Shown here piece by piece: positions 14,201 through 28,900 of a stretch of 64,000 nucleotides of DNA; within the stretch, counting starts at the first letter, position 1, and each line of letters begins with the position of its first letter. The stretch is from Ficedula albicollis (Eukaryota; Chordata; Aves; Passeriformes; Muscicapidae): NCBI RefSeq assembly GCF_000247815.1, contig NC_021680.1, forward strand, positions 1,426,001 to 1,490,000, written 5' to 3'. A program made the position numbers and the translations under genes. The notes beneath the pieces are model-generated. The model did not search any database and was not told the origin of the DNA. It saw only the letters and a list, made by a program, of their open reading frames with translations.

Positions 14201-17200
14201 GATGGTGAAATGGTGCCTTGGAGAAGAAGCTGTCCTGAGGTTTGTTTCACAGACAGCTGCTGAGAAACTGGCTTAATGAAAAAAAAAAACTTTGGAGGGA
14301 AACTCACCGGTCTGCTCATTTGGATCTTGTTGGGGATGCTGTGTGGGATTTCTCTGAACAATGCTTCTGGGATTGGTCCTCCTCTTCTACTGGGTGCCTG
14401 GGATGAAGATGCATTTGGTGTCACAGTCCCGGTGAAATTAGCCTCACTGGAGAGCAGAGCATGCACCTTCCTATGGGGGAGGAGCAAGAAAATCAAAGCA
14501 GGGAGAAGATCATATATCCACAGAGTGTGTTTGCAGCCCCCAGGGAATGGAGGGATTTGGCTCAGGTCTTCATGTCCTTGCCCTGACAGGAAGAGCCCAT
14601 AGTGTGAGGAGCTGAAGGTTTCATCCTGAAGCAATGAGAGTGCTGGAGAGACCAGGACTGAGAATGAACAGCAGAGCGTCCTTGATGGGAGGCTGGCTCC
14701 ATCCCACTGCTGGGGAGAGTCTGGAGCAAGTGCTGGGAGTGCTGGCTGATGCTGGGGAATACCTGTGCTGTGTTGGTGCCTTGCCATGGGGTTAAATCAG
14801 TTGTGGGATACCCACAGCAGTACAAGGTGCAAATCAGCAATTCCAAGGGTGGAAGCAAATAACGTTTCCTGACCCATTACAATCTCACAAGGATCCGTGT
14901 CTGTAGCTGGACAGTGTAAGCACCCATTGTGACAGGGGAAGCACGGTGTGCAAATAAGGTCCAGGTCCTTGCTCTCCGGGTCTGTGCTCTCCAGGGATCC
15001 ACAGTATGGCAGGATCCAGCCTGGGCTCTGGCTCTCCTCAGGCTGTGGCAATAGGCGAGGTCCCAAGCCTTTAGCACACCTGTGCGGGAAAATTCTCCAG
15101 CTTTTTGGCAAGGGTCAGTCTCACCGGGGACACACCCAGCATCCTGGCTTGCTGCACTCCTGGCTGCTGCAGCTGGTCCTCATGGGGATGTGTGGGTGCT
15201 GGGAGGGACAGAGCCTGCAGCAGGGATGCTGGCCAGGTACTGGCTGGCTCCAGAGCGCCCGTGGGGATCTGACGTGCAGGATAATCTCAAAAGCCTTTCT
15301 CTGTGTGACTTGGCTTCCTGCCGCCGGTTTTGTCCCTGGTTATTTTGGGAGCACGGCGGAGCGGCTCCCCGGCACACGTTCCTGGCCTTGGCCGCACGGG
15401 GCTTTTGCCAGGAGCTGCCCCGGGAGGAACCCTGGGCACAGCAGCGGGAGATGAGCCACGTGGATCGGGCCCAGCATATTCCCATCCTGCATCCCGCCGT
15501 GGGCTGCCCACCTCTGACACCTTCCCTGTGCCCTGGGCTGCTCACCAGCCTTCCTGGGACTGCATCCACCCGCCCTGGCTCCCGGGCGGGGCCGACTGGG
15601 AGCCGGCTGAGCAAACGCAGCGGGTAGGAGGCGAGCGGGGGGATGAGGAGGGAGCTGCCGTTCTCCTGCTCTGGGTTTTAAGATACCCAGGCTTAAATGA
15701 GGAAGAGTGCAAATGGGGTTATAATTATATAGAGACTTGCCTTGACCTGGGTTTAGCCCTGGCTGAGTCCACGGGGTCTGGTGTGTGTGTATGTGCTTTT
15801 GGGGACAGGGTGGGGTGACAGTCCCTTCTGTGTCCCTCCATCATATCCATGGCTGCAGTTAATCCACACAGGCAGGCAGGACGGGATCTGAATAGTCGCT
15901 TAAGGAGATAAAGGGCAGATGAGATGCCCAAGTAACGAGATACCAGGATAATCCCGTGCCTGAGAAGTCCCACTCTGCAAAGCTGCCCTTCCTCCAGAAG
16001 TCTGAGAAGTGCTAGGAGGTCTCCCAGGAAGAGGAATGCAGATGTGCCAGCTGGTCCCAGGATGTGCCAGGGCTTCACGCATCTGGACAGAGATTGGAGG
16101 GGGATGCTTGGTACTTTGTGGCTGTAAAGACAAATTGCTCGGCAGGGAAGTTCTCTGGGGCTCCCACCCCGGAGATGGGGTGAATGGGCAGGATGAGGCG
16201 TGGTGTGGGAGGCAGTGAACCTGGGTGGGCAAGAAGGAGGTTTTTGATGGCCAGGAGAAGAGATCTCCTGGGCTCAGTGGGTCAGGAGCACAGTGCTACA
16301 GCAGGAGTGCAGCCCCTCATGCCCACCTGGGAGTTGGGGTATGGCTGGCAGCTGCCACCATTGATTCTTTTTTTGTGATTAATATCTTGCCTTTTCCACA
16401 AAGCTTTTGCAAGAAGAGAGCTGGTTTCACATCCTTGTTGGTATTTTGTCTTTCCCATTGCTGGGCTGGGAAGAGGCAGTGGGGAGCCTTGATTTTGTCT
16501 TTCCCATCGCTGGGCTGGGAAGAGGCAGTGGGGAGCCTTGGGGAGCTGGTCCAGGTGGCAGAGGAAGAGCAAGGGCAGACTTGCAGCAGGGCACAGAATT
16601 TTTGGTTTTGTTGACTGACTGTGACTCACTGGAGCCTCAGCTGGGGGACAGCGTCACCTCTGCGACCTGGCTGCCCTTGTGATAGCCAGGTGCAGGGTGT
16701 TGGCTTTAGCAAAACTGCTGGGAAACCCCCACGTGGCTCAAGGCACCAAAGGCATCACAGCAGGAAAAAAGCCTGGGAGAGGAAATGAGTCACACAAAAC
16801 ACCCTTTCTGCTGGGAAAAACCTTATTTGGAGTTCTCTGCAGCAAGCAGAAATAAAAGTTTTCCCAAGTGCTGCTGTGATGTCTGTCTGCAGACTGGTCC
16901 AGACTCCAGTATAACTCCAGCAGAACCAGCAGCAGGTTCAGCTGATTTGGCTTCACAGTGAGCCAGGGGTTTGCCACCTGGGCAGGAAGCCTGGGGGCGA
17001 GCACTGGGACCAGAGGGAGGCTACTGGGGGGCTGCCAGCTGCATCACACAGTGCCATTGCTCTGGGTAACATTTCTAGGCTCGGCTCATTTGTGTAGTGG
17101 GGTCTCCTTGGCTCTGCCCCCTGTGGCTTGGTTTGGCCCCTCGTGCTTTGCAGCACAGAGCACCTGACACACAGGGAGTTTGGGGGACCCCAGCCTTGCC

Positions 17201-17890
17201 TGAGCACCCATCCTGCCCCGTGGCTGGGGGTTTGCAGCAGAGGGTTGATGCCCCTGAATCTCATCACGGGGCAGGTCACAGCTGCCTGTTGTTTGCTGCC
17301 ATAATCTGTTTTGAAAAGGCAGCCCCTGATGCTGGTTTTTTCCAATTAGGCCCTGGGAGATGACTCTGGTGAGGCAGCGGCTGGGCTAATTTACCAGGCA
17401 GACATTTCATTGAATTATCCCGTGAGCTGCAGAGCAAAACCAGGAGAGCAGAGCCTGGTTCGGGGCAGAACTCGTGGCAAGGTTCGGCATGATGCTCTTG
17501 GTGTACAGCCGCGCCCTGCCCCAGCCTAAAGCTGCTCCCGAGCTCTGGTGTGAGTGTTTGACCCCTGTCGGGGGCAGGAATGAGCTCCAGGCTGCGGGGA
17601 CACCGCGGGTGAGTGAGGACGGGAGTGTCTCAGCTGGGCTGGGAGGGCTGGCGGCTGGCAAAAACCTGCCACCGACTTGCAAACCGTGCAAGTCTGCTAT
17701 GGACGTCATCGGAGGAGAATAAATATAGAAGCCTGAGATGCCGCTGGTTCCCGGCGCCACTTTTCAGGCCGTAACTTTGCGTCGTGGGGCAACATTGAAG
17801 AAAATCTATCTCTGCAGCAAGCGGCTCTGCCCGGAGGAGTTCGATAAAGCCCCGGAGCCGCCGTCCTCCCACTCCCGATCCCCGGGGGAC
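11251..17890. other. Non-coding, probable FAM163A intron 1
   Basis: Apart from the 49-bp duplication listed separately, I see no coding exon with convincing splice borders. GC rises around 15.3-15.6 kb and 17.4-17.9 kb, but no conserved protein appears there on either strand. Confidence 0.5.
16443..16540. repeat. Two-copy 49-bp tandem duplication
   Basis: The unit beginning attttgtctttcccat at 16443 repeats at 16492 with one visible difference (T/C in the cccat[t/c]gctgg segment). It is non-coding. Confidence 0.88.
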
Positions 17891-17892
17891 AG

Positions 17893-18123
17893 AGTGTCAC
17901 CGCTCTGCCGAGTGTCACCGCTCTGCCGAGTGTCACCGCTCTGCCGAGTGTCACCGCTCTGCCGAGTGTCACCGCTCTGCCGAGTGTCACCGCTCTGCCG
18001 AGTGTCACAGCTCTGCCGAGTGTCACAGCTCTGCCGAGTGACACACTCTGCTGAGTGACACACTCTGCTGAGTGACACACTCTGCTGAGTGACACTGCTC
18101 TGCTGAGTGACACCACTCTGCTC
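17893..18123. repeat. 18-bp minisatellite, about 13 units
   Basis: Six units of agtgtcaccgctctgccg start at 17893. Two units with an internal cag change follow, then about five degenerate units of 17-18 bp with agtgacac starts. The drift from left to right is typical of a minisatellite whose left end was homogenised more recently. The unit is a multiple of three, so it leaves reading frames open on both strands, but nothing suggests translation. Confidence 0.92.
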
Positions 18124-18130
18124 GCTCCCC

Positions 18131-18332
18131 GAAAGGCAGGGAGGGCAGCGCAGCCCTGTTCATATAAATCCCGATTTTATTCAGATGATTTGTGCTCTAA
18201 AGGGTCCCTGCGGCCACCCTTGGGTTGTTCCGAAAGGCAGGGAGGGCAACGCAGCCCTGTTCATATAAATCCCGATTTTATTCAGATGATTTGTGCTCTA
18301 AAGGGTCCCTGCGGCCACCCTTGGGTTGTTGC
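18131..18332. repeat. Two-copy 101-bp tandem duplication
   Basis: The block beginning gaaaggcagggagggca at 18131 recurs at 18232 with about one mismatch. It directly follows the 18-bp minisatellite, so two kinds of tandem expansion abut here. Confidence 0.9.
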
Positions 18333-21322
18333 CTCTTCTGAGCCACCCCGAAGTGGGTGACCAGCGAGTGCCAAGGCATCTACTCGATCTGGAATATTTA
18401 AATATTTAAACAGCCCTCGACTCCCCTTTTAAGCCAGAAAGAGAAATGGGGTTGTGCCTTGGGGAATTTGATTTGTCCAATTGGATCCATCCCCTGGGAT
18501 GTCTCTGTGTCCTGTCCCCCTCTAGGACAGCTCAGCTCACAGTGCTGCCCAGGATTTTAAAGGATCCATAAAAATGTATGGTCTTTTGTTGGGATGGAGT
18601 GGTGGGGCTGTGTGGAGCTGAGCCAGTGGAGGCCAAAATGCTCCTTTCCCAGCAGGCTGGGATGTGTTTGGGAAGGGTGGATGGAAAATGGGGGATGGGC
18701 TGGTTCCTGGTGACAGATGTATAAAAAAGGCTGCTGTAGTTGTTTATGGACGTATTAACTTGTCATTCCCCAAACCCCAGTTATTCCTGAGACTACACCT
18801 CTTGCTCCTTCCATGGGAGGTGTTACATTCCCTTCCTCCATCCAAGAAAGAGCTGTGGACTAGAGAAAGCTATTTTATAGGTACAAACTCGGTAGAAAAT
18901 GAACTTCTGGGCCCATGGTGGGCTAGGTTTGGGGAAGAGGGGCAGGAAATTCCTCCTCCTGAAGAACACCCCCTCCAAAGAGAAGAGGAAAGGCAGCGCT
19001 TCTCTTGTGCTTCATTTTCATTTTTGCCTTCGTTTAGCATTCACTATTTTAAGAAGGAAGAGCCCAGTTCCTGAGCGGGGCTAGTGAAATGCTGATCCCA
19101 GCATTCCCAGAAATGGGAATACCAGAGATGGGGTGTGTAGAAGCCCAACCATCCTCTGAGACACTCAGGTCTCTGAGGTGAGCAAGGATCCCCAAGGCTA
19201 GTCCCTCCTGCCCAGGGTCATTCTCCAGGGCTGCCTGCTCACTCCAGTCCTCAGGCTAATTGGATGTTGCTCTCTAAGCTCTAAATCAAATCACAGCTCC
19301 CATGAAACGAAGTTTTCTGGACGTGAACAGCCGCCTGCACCATCCATCACCGCCCAGCTTGCGGCGTGTCCCTCTTGGGGTCATCAAAGGTCAGTGTTTG
19401 CCATTTTCAGCCAGCCACTGTCACCTTTTCCCTGTCAAGGAAGGCACCTGGGGAGGTGAAAACCTCACTGAAGGTTCCCTGTGTGTCCCTTCACACTCCT
19501 GGCAGTGGTTCAGGGTACAGTTTGGTAACAGGGAGCAGGAGCTGAGTGTGTTGGTCTCTATTATTAGCTCTGTGCTGGGTCTCCTGATGGATGGAGATAT
19601 TAGCTGGGTTATGGACATATTGATTTCTTTGGGTTTTTTTTTTTTCCTTTGTTTCGTGTGTGAGAGCGGCTCAAGGAGGAAATCCAATGCGTGCCCTCCT
19701 TTTGGCTTCCTACAGGAACTTCCCATGAGCTGAAAATCAATTCGTGGCAGGCAGGATGTGCAAACCACCACAGTAGAGTGAGGAGGGTGGGTGATTTTTG
19801 GGGAGGAAGGTTTCACACTCTGCTGCTGGGACGTGCAGCAGAGAGGGGCCAGGGCAGAGTTGGGAAGGTCTCGCCTGGAAGCTGCCACCTCTCTCCGTTA
19901 ATTAGGGCCGCGTGGTGAGTGGGTAATTAGATCTCCTAAGCTGCAACGGGCTGGCACTTGGGCTCTATCAATTATCCCTGCTCTGGATGAGGCACAGAGG
20001 GACACGGGGGCCAATAATGAAATGCGGCTGCGCTGGGCATTGCCGGGGGAATGGGAGGTGATGGGAGGTGATGGGAGGGGCGATGGCTGCACCCATTTCT
20101 TGGTACAAGAAGTGTCCTCAGTTTTGGTGAAATGGCAGATTTGGGACACAGGATCGTCCTTTCCTGGCAGTTTGCTTTACCCACCTTTGCAGCACCCACC
20201 TTTCCTGACAGTCTCCCTAAAAAAAAGCAATTTATTTGGCCCCACTGCGGTGACAGAGGTAGCATTGGTGGGGATGGATACTGGGCAGCCTCTCTGGGAA
20301 GGAGGATGAACTAATGGTGGATTTTTTCCTCCTTGTTCTCCCTCCCAGGGTTGCTGAGTCTTCCTGTGGCCATGTGGTGCTGCCTGTCCCCACCATCCGT
20401 CCTGGGGCCAGTGTGACTGTGACATTCTGCCTGTCCTTTTCTGGGTAAGTGTCTGTAGGGTGGTGGGGGGATGCTGGGGCTCACCTGTCCTGGAGGGGAT
20501 GGAGGAGAGATTTCATTTCCCAGCGGCACCTAAAAACATCAGCGAAATGATGCATCTGCCTTCCTTGTAATAAATTTTAAAGTGGAAAAGGCCAAGTGCT
20601 GACTAAGCCAGGCCTGCGTCCTGTTCCTGTAGAGCACTGCTCCGAGCTTGGGAAATGCCTCCTTTCCCTGCTTCAAATTAAAGAAAATGGCACAGGGGTG
20701 AAGCAGGGCTTCCCACAGATCCCAAATCTTGGCAAATTCTTGGGAAATGGGGAAAGGCAGGGAGGTGCAACGGGTGCTGTCAGGCCATGTCTAACCTCTC
20801 CCTCCACTTCTTCCAGGTCCAACGCCTCCGTCACTGAACGTGAGTATCCCCTGGGTGCCATGGCACAGGGATGGGGGTGGGGGCTGGTTAGTCTGGGTAA
20901 GTGCCTTACAGGCAGCCGGGGTGCAATTTTTGGGCTCAGACTGTTGGGGAGTTCAGAGGCTCCCCTTTGGCTTTGCCTGGTGAAAAGCCTAGGTTTGTTC
21001 CTGCATTTTGAAGCAGAAACTGGATTTTCTGCCAGGAGGGTGGAAATCATCCCTTTCGGCTCAGTAAGGGTGAGGTTTTTACCAGTGGGCTGTGGGGTGA
21101 CAAAGACCCCAAGCCAGAGCAGCAATAACAGTGAGGGGATGTGATGCTGCATCTCAGGTGTCATCTCACTAAGAGGAGGAAGACGAGGATAATATTGGAT
21201 AATACTTTTCCAGCTGGGGAGAGGGGAATCAGGATGCAGTATTTTGGGATGGCTTTTGAGCAGCACATCCATGATGTGATGACAAAACCAGGGAAGGTGA
21301 GTTTTGTGTCCCTGCCTTCCAG
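18333..21322. other. Non-coding, probable FAM163A intron
   Basis: No recognisable coding sequence. A possible 23-nt exon at 20817-20839 has an acceptor-like and a donor-like border but no other support. Confidence 0.5.
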
Positions 21323-22728
<1,406 letters not shown>

Positions 22729-25295
22729 TCACCACTGCCGCTGGCACGGCGTGTCCCCAGCCGGCAGGGCTCCAGGGAAGGGGCTTTTCGCGTGTCTTTG
22801 AGGAGAGGAGCCCGCAGCCCAGCCCGAGCTCGGCTCCTGCTGAGCCGCCTGGCCCGGCCCAGCCTCGCGGGCCAGAAGGCGAGTGAGACCTCCAAGGGCA
22901 ACGTTGAACCGGCCACCTCCGAGCCCATCATAAGTGTCATTATTACCTACTCTCTCTCCCAAAGGGACTTGTCTAACGAGGGCTATGTACAGTACAACCT
23001 AATTGAATTACCCCTGGCTCCCCGAGCCCAGCGAGGCCTTCGGTGTCCCCACACAGCCACGCGAGGTGACTCCGCCTCCGGCACACGGAGCAATGGGCTG
23101 ACGGCCGCCAGCCGCCATCCCAGTGAATCCCAGCGAATCCCAGCGCCGAGCGGGGCTGGCAGCGCTCCTCAGCCACGGGGAGGGGAAGAAGGGAAGATCC
23201 AGGTCGTCCTGCTCCCCTCGTGCCGCGTCAGTTGCCGCTAGCAGTTAGCTTTTCTGTTCAAGTGTAAGATAGGGCACCGTCTCCCACCTGCTTCGGTCTT
23301 CACGCGTGCTGAAGAAGTTCAGACATGAATTTAGGTCACCGCTGGGGAGGCAAAGTTCCTCACAAAAGTGCTCACCCACGCCAACAGGCACAGGCCAGTC
23401 CTTCTGCGGCCGAAGCCCCCACCTCTTCTACTCTTCACAAGCTTTCTTAGGAGCAGTTTTAACTTGGACCCACGAACATGGCAAGATTTTACTTATGGGA
23501 AGAATTGAATACCTAAATGACTGCAGTTTTGGTTACCTTCAGCTTTCAAAGCCCCACCCTGACAGCTCAGACAGCCAGAGGAAGATTGGCTTTAGGATGG
23601 ATTTTGCTTTTGACAGCAACAGCAGAGCCCACTGGCTCACATCTCCTTTGCAGGGCCCTCCCACCACTGGAGAGTGATGTTCAGACGGTTGGGGTCCCCC
23701 TGCTTTTGCTTCTGGAAAAAGAGGGTGCAAGACCCAAATGTGTCTGGAACACGTTGTGAACATGGGTTCACTGGCACTGCAGCTGGCAATGACAGCCAGT
23801 GACTCTGCCTTTCTGCAAAAATGAATGTGGGAAAGTTTCTTCTTCCTCATAAATCAAATTAAGTGAAAAATTACTTAAGGGACATCTCCATCATTCCCAG
23901 GCACTTCCATAGCAACCAGTGCAGGACTGCTCTGCTGAGCACTTCCCATTCATGGCAAGGAGGAGGGACTGGGACAGCAGTGATCCCTGCGGATGCTGTT
24001 GGAGGCAATGGCAAGAAACTCTTGCCATGCCTTTGCAATATAGGATAGGACTGCTCAGAAATGTGAGTGGTGGGGTTTTATTTTCACCACTGCAATTTAG
24101 AAATGATCCCACTGCTCACAGAAGGATTTGGACTTGACCTCTCCATTCACACACAGAAAAAGTAGGTCTCAGCACAGAGACACAGGGTGCACCAGCCTCG
24201 AATGTCCACGTTACCAGGCAAAGGCTGATGTACACCTTGGACCTGCCCATGCCTTGGCACCTCTGGTCTGAAGACAGGAGCCAGACAAAACATGGTGATG
24301 GTCCTTGTAACCAAACACCTCGCCCCAGCCTGCATTTTACACACACTTCTGAGCAAATGTTATGCACCATCTCCCCCACCTCCAGCCCAAAAAGACATTG
24401 CATTCCCATTATCTGGAGACTCGGTCTGGCAACATCGCTTTTAGAGTCTCTTTCCATTCTCCAAATAGTGATAGCAGGTTTTAATGTCCTCTCGCATTAA
24501 GGGCAGGCAGGAGGAAAGATGAAAGTTACCAGCAGCAAAGCTCTCTGGATCCCAGTGGTCAATAATCTGTAGCTCCTACTGCCTCCCATCCAATGCTCCT
24601 CCCTGAAAACGTGGTCTGTAACTGGAAGAAAATCTTGGCTAACTTGATAAATCCCGTTCTTTCCCACTAGAGCATCTGCTCAGCTAGGTCTCATCGTGCT
24701 GGGAGCCATGGGAAGCTAATGTGTCCCAGCGTGGTCTCTGCCAGACGGCCCCGTGATGCTGTCCCCTTGGCAGGCGCAGAGCCAGCACACAGACACAGCA
24801 GCTCCCTCATCCAACTCTACCTCTTGGCACACAAAAAGGCTTTCCACTGCCATGGCAGCACTGTGACCTCCACAGGGTGGGGATAACACACTTCTGTGGG
24901 TCACCCTTGTAGTTGAAGGAAGGCCATTCCACTGTCATCTTCGTCACAATCGAACTAAGCGTGACCTGTCGCAGGCTAACGAGGCGCCAAGGCTGGGGAG
25001 GCAGTTCCAGAGCAGCTCCAGATGGCCAAGATGAGGGTTGGCCTTGCAGCCAACACACGCCCTGGGTCTGGCACAGCTACAGAAAAATGGGTGAGTCTGG
25101 AAGGGCTCTAAAAACAGGGGGATGCAGCTGAGAATTAGAAGGTTTGGGAGCTGGTGGAAGAACAGGATGGGGTAGGGGCAGGGATCCCAGATTTTTTTCC
25201 ACTTCAGATTCCTCCTGTTACTATTCTCTGCCTTTGTTGCTCAGCTATGGGTCCAAATTTCATGTCAGAAATAAACGAGGACTTTGAAATACAAA
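22729..25295 (+). other. FAM163A: FAM163A 3' untranslated region
   Basis: No coding sequence follows the stop at 22728. The first canonical + strand AATAAA I find is at 25270-25275, followed by a GT-rich stretch (ggagtggtttctgttctttt) suitable as a downstream element, so cleavage near 25290-25300 is likely. This gives a 3' UTR of about 2.5 kb. An earlier site with a variant signal is possible. Confidence 0.55.
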
Positions 25296-25464
25296 CCAGG
25301 AGTGGTTTCTGTTCTTTTGGCAGGCAACACCAAAGGGAGTTTATCCAGTGCTGCCTGGAAGCTCTACTGGTGCAGGGATTTTTCCTCCCCACCCTTCCTA
25401 CTCGTATTTTTGCTCCTCTTGTGTCCCCTGCTCCTCCCTAGGCACGTGCATCCCAAATCCACAG

Positions 25465-25859
25465 TTTTATAGTTTATCTCTTTATTGTGACACAATTTTT
25501 CGGTGTGTTTTGGCAGTTGCCCTTGTAGTAGGAAGCCTGCAGGGCAGAGCAGAGGGATGCTGCTGTCCCTGCCCTGCCGCAGCTGGCCTCGGCACCCTGA
25601 GAGACGGTGGCAGCAGGGACAGGCTCTCCCAACTCACTCCTCAGTAGCTTTCTAGGCACTGATGGTTTGTCGTGTGTGAAACCCTCTCAGTGGAGAGGGA
25701 ACAGTGATGACTAAGTCGTAGGAACCCTTCCTCGCTGAGCAGGCTGCTCTACAGGGACTGGCTCCACAGCCAAGCCAAGTGGGGTGGCTTCAAGTGGAAA
25801 GTCTGGCTCAAGGGGGCTGCTGCCCCTGAACTTGGAAGGAAAGTTTGGCCTGGCAGCGC
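25465..25859 (-). other. 3' UTR and poly(A) signal of the ADAMTSL2-like gene
   Basis: On the minus strand an AATAAA (seen as TTTATT at 25481-25486) lies about 375 bases past the stop codon. It faces the presumed FAM163A poly(A) signal at 25270, so the two convergent transcripts end within about 200 bp of each other. Confidence 0.6.
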
Positions 25860-25978
25860 TCAGGGTGACTTGAGGCGACAGGACCAGCAGCAGGCCTTCC
25901 TGTAGTACCAGTGCGAGCACAGCTTCACCTTCAGCACCAGCACACAGTTGGCCGTCGCTTTGTCTTCACAGGCATCTT
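25860..25978 (-). CDS. ADAMTSL2-like: ADAMTSL2-like last exon, PLAC domain
   Basis: The acceptor tgctccccag precedes 25978 and the stop TGA is at 25862-25860. The frame encodes the six-cysteine PLAC (protease and lacunin) pattern: [18 protein letters not shown] and [12 protein letters not shown], ending in LKSP. PLAC domains end most ADAMTSL proteins and several ADAMTSs. Confidence 0.92.
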
Positions 25979-28900
25979 CTGGGGAGCAGAAGCACACACA
26001 GCAGGGTTACAAAGGAGATGTGCTTCCCCAGCATGGACATCATGGACAAAGCCAAGGGCTCCTCCACCTCCCTGCCCTCCCAGACGTACCTGGTGCCTCC
26101 GTGGGGCACGGCTGGAGCTGGCACGTCTGCCTGGCCTCTGGTTTGGCAGAGGGGTCACAGCCCTGAGCCAGTGCTTCCCCCTGGTAGCACTTCACCTCCC
26201 GCAGTCGCACGCCAGCTCCACACGTCTTGCTGCACTGTTGGGGTGAAGAAACAGGAAAGAGAGCGTGAGAGGCATTTTCTATTTTTCTATAGCTCCCAAG
26301 TTCTTTGCTGTACTGAGGTCTCCTGTTGGGGAATCCCTGTTCTTAAGGAGGTTTGGGTCAAATGCCATACTGATCTCAAACTTACTCTCCCTTTTTTTTT
26401 GCTGGAGCAAGGGAGAGTTTGCTTTTCATCTCTTTGTTGCAGCTCAGAATTATTTTTGTTTGGAGCATTGATGCTGTGACAGGAAATTGAGGAAAATGTC
26501 TGCTATAAGCCAGCTCCCCAGTCTTCCCATATCCTAAATGTTCACTAGTTAGTATTAAGGGAAAGAGGGAAAGACAAAACATGGACTCCTGGCAGCAGAG
26601 GAGACACGGCTGTATCCTGCATGCCTGGAGTGGTGCATGCTCTTCTTGAGGCATGCCCCAAGATTTTCTCCAGCCTGTGTGTGCCAGTCTCTGATTCTGC
26701 TGCCTGTTCTGCAGAAGAACAGAACTTGGGGTCCCATCCAGACTTGGCAGAGCAGGCAGCCAGAGAGCCTCAGCACAGGTCCTGCTCCACCAACCAGGGC
26801 TACAAGGCCTCCCCTGCCCTTCCCCACCACCCCCAGCCCTACCTGGGACCAGGAGGTGGTGAACCACGTTGAACACGGCCTCCTGAAACAGGCAGCTTGT
26901 TGCTCAGGTTTTGGAGAGGTCTGGCAGCGTTTCTCAGGGTACTCTCTGTACAGCCCGTTCTCCAGGCCCACGCACAGCACCAGCCGGGTCTTCATCCCTC
27001 GCCCACAGCTGGCATCGCACTGCGAGGGAACAGAGCAGCCTGGTAGCAAGCGATGCTCCAGCTTCAGGCAAGAGGGCATTCTGCTCAGAAGGAAGGCTTA
27101 ATGCCTGTGCTAACACCAGTCTAACAGAGGGAAGTGCTGCCCAGATTTCCCAGGGAGCAGGGACAGATGCTGGTAATTAGCGTCCAGTTAGGTTCACCTT
27201 GGCTGGCCCCGAGAGCAGCTACCGCGGGGCGCCTGGAGCAGCCAAGCCAAGACTGCAAGAGGCTGTTTCTGTCTTATTCTATGTGCTGAAAATCCACATA
27301 GCATATGCATGTAGCAACCTCCATCTTGGAGTACTGCCAAGCTTTGTGGGGGCCCAAGAGGGCTGGAGTGGTGCAGTGCAGGTGATGTGCACAGGCAAGC
27401 TCTGCTGAACCCAGAGCTATGCAGGCTTAGCTGGGAGGGCTCTCACCATCAGGATACCACCAGGAAAAGCAGCAGGAGGCAGGATCTGCTCCCTGATGCC
27501 CATGCAGGCAGTTGCCAGTTTGAGATTTCACTGCTTTGAGTCCTTTTTCACCACAGCAGGGCCAGCACGAGTGGCTTGCATCCGCCCTTAGTCACCCTGA
27601 AAACTCAGAGCTCATCAGCAGAGAAAACACAGCAAAGAAGCTGGCAGAGGCAAAGGTGGGGAGCTCAGCTGGTCTTTCAGAGCTGTGATGAGTTTCATAG
27701 CTGGGTCACAGCTGAAAATGGCACTTCAGGACTGTGTGTGACCCACACGGGAAAGCCAGAGCAGGGGAGGGTTATAGGACTGCCAGGTTTAACCAGCCTG
27801 TGCTTGTTACTGGTGCTGGAGGAGGCTCAGTTGAATGCAATCAGCAGTATAAAGGGAGCAAAGTGAGAAGAGAGGCTTAGCCATGATTGGAGAGAAAAGG
27901 GCTTGGCTGCTTCCCTAATTTCCTAGAAACCTTCTTACTTAGTGCTATATGAATCCCAGTTTTGCTCAAGACTTCAAAGAAAAAGCCCAAGCCTCACAAC
28001 TGACTCAATGTGTTTCTTTGGATACTCTGGGATTTGGATCAGCATGTATGGGGAAGCCTGAAGTCTTTAGGCCTTGAGCAACAGAAAGAGAGTAAAAAGA
28101 TGTGCAGATACTGAGTGTTGGGTGGAGCAGAGCACCTGGACCACTTTCACTGGACTGTCATCCTTGAAGCAAGTACACAGTTATGGTCTGGATGTGACTT
28201 CCAGCACAGGGATCTGGGCTGTGGTTCAGGTTTATCTCCAGGTTTATCAGAGACAAAGCTGGGTTTGTTCAGACTTTCTCTTTTACTGGTGGGAAATGAT
28301 GTCCTTTGTGGGCGTGAGTGAACTGAGGAGCCAGGTGGGAGAGCAGTTTCCTCAAGGTATTGCTGCCATCCCGTGGAGCTCCTTGGGAAGGCAGCGAATG
28401 CCACAGACTTAGGGGTTTTTATGGGTATGGCAGGGACAAGCCGGGATAGTCACTACTCCTTCCCTCTTTCCCAAAGGAGCTGGGACAAGGATACAGATCT
28501 TTGTCTGGAGGTCACACTATACAAGTGTGCTCTGCAAAGGGAGCCGTATGTGGGATGGGGTGGGATATGGGGTGGAAAGGAGGTCTGAGGGCACAGGGTG
28601 GGCTCGGCTTTACCTGCTCCCACTCCTGCTCCACCCAGTGTGCGGGGCAGTTCTTGTCTCCACACGGGTGGACAGCCAGGGGCTTGGTGGCCAGGTCACA
28701 CTGCGAGCTGGAGATCACCTTGCCCTCCAGGTTGCGACACGCGATGAAGCGGCTCATGCGTCCCTCTCCACACGAACCTGAGCACTTGGAGAGCAAAAGG
28801 CATTTAGACACAGCAGAAAGCAGGCAATTGGAGAAGTCAGGGTTGGTGGTACCAATAGGGTTGAGTCCAGAGTCCAGCCCTGACACCGGGACTGTTGCAC

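Noticed and set aside
17893..18123. CRISPR-like array or translated (SPLCRV)n repeat
   Set aside because: The units are directly adjacent with no spacers and lie in a vertebrate genome. The open frame results from the 18-bp period.
20817..20839. 23-nt exon with tcttccag acceptor and gtgagt donor
   Set aside because: The borders are good but the exon is tiny and non-coding. With no transcript evidence it cannot be told from chance.
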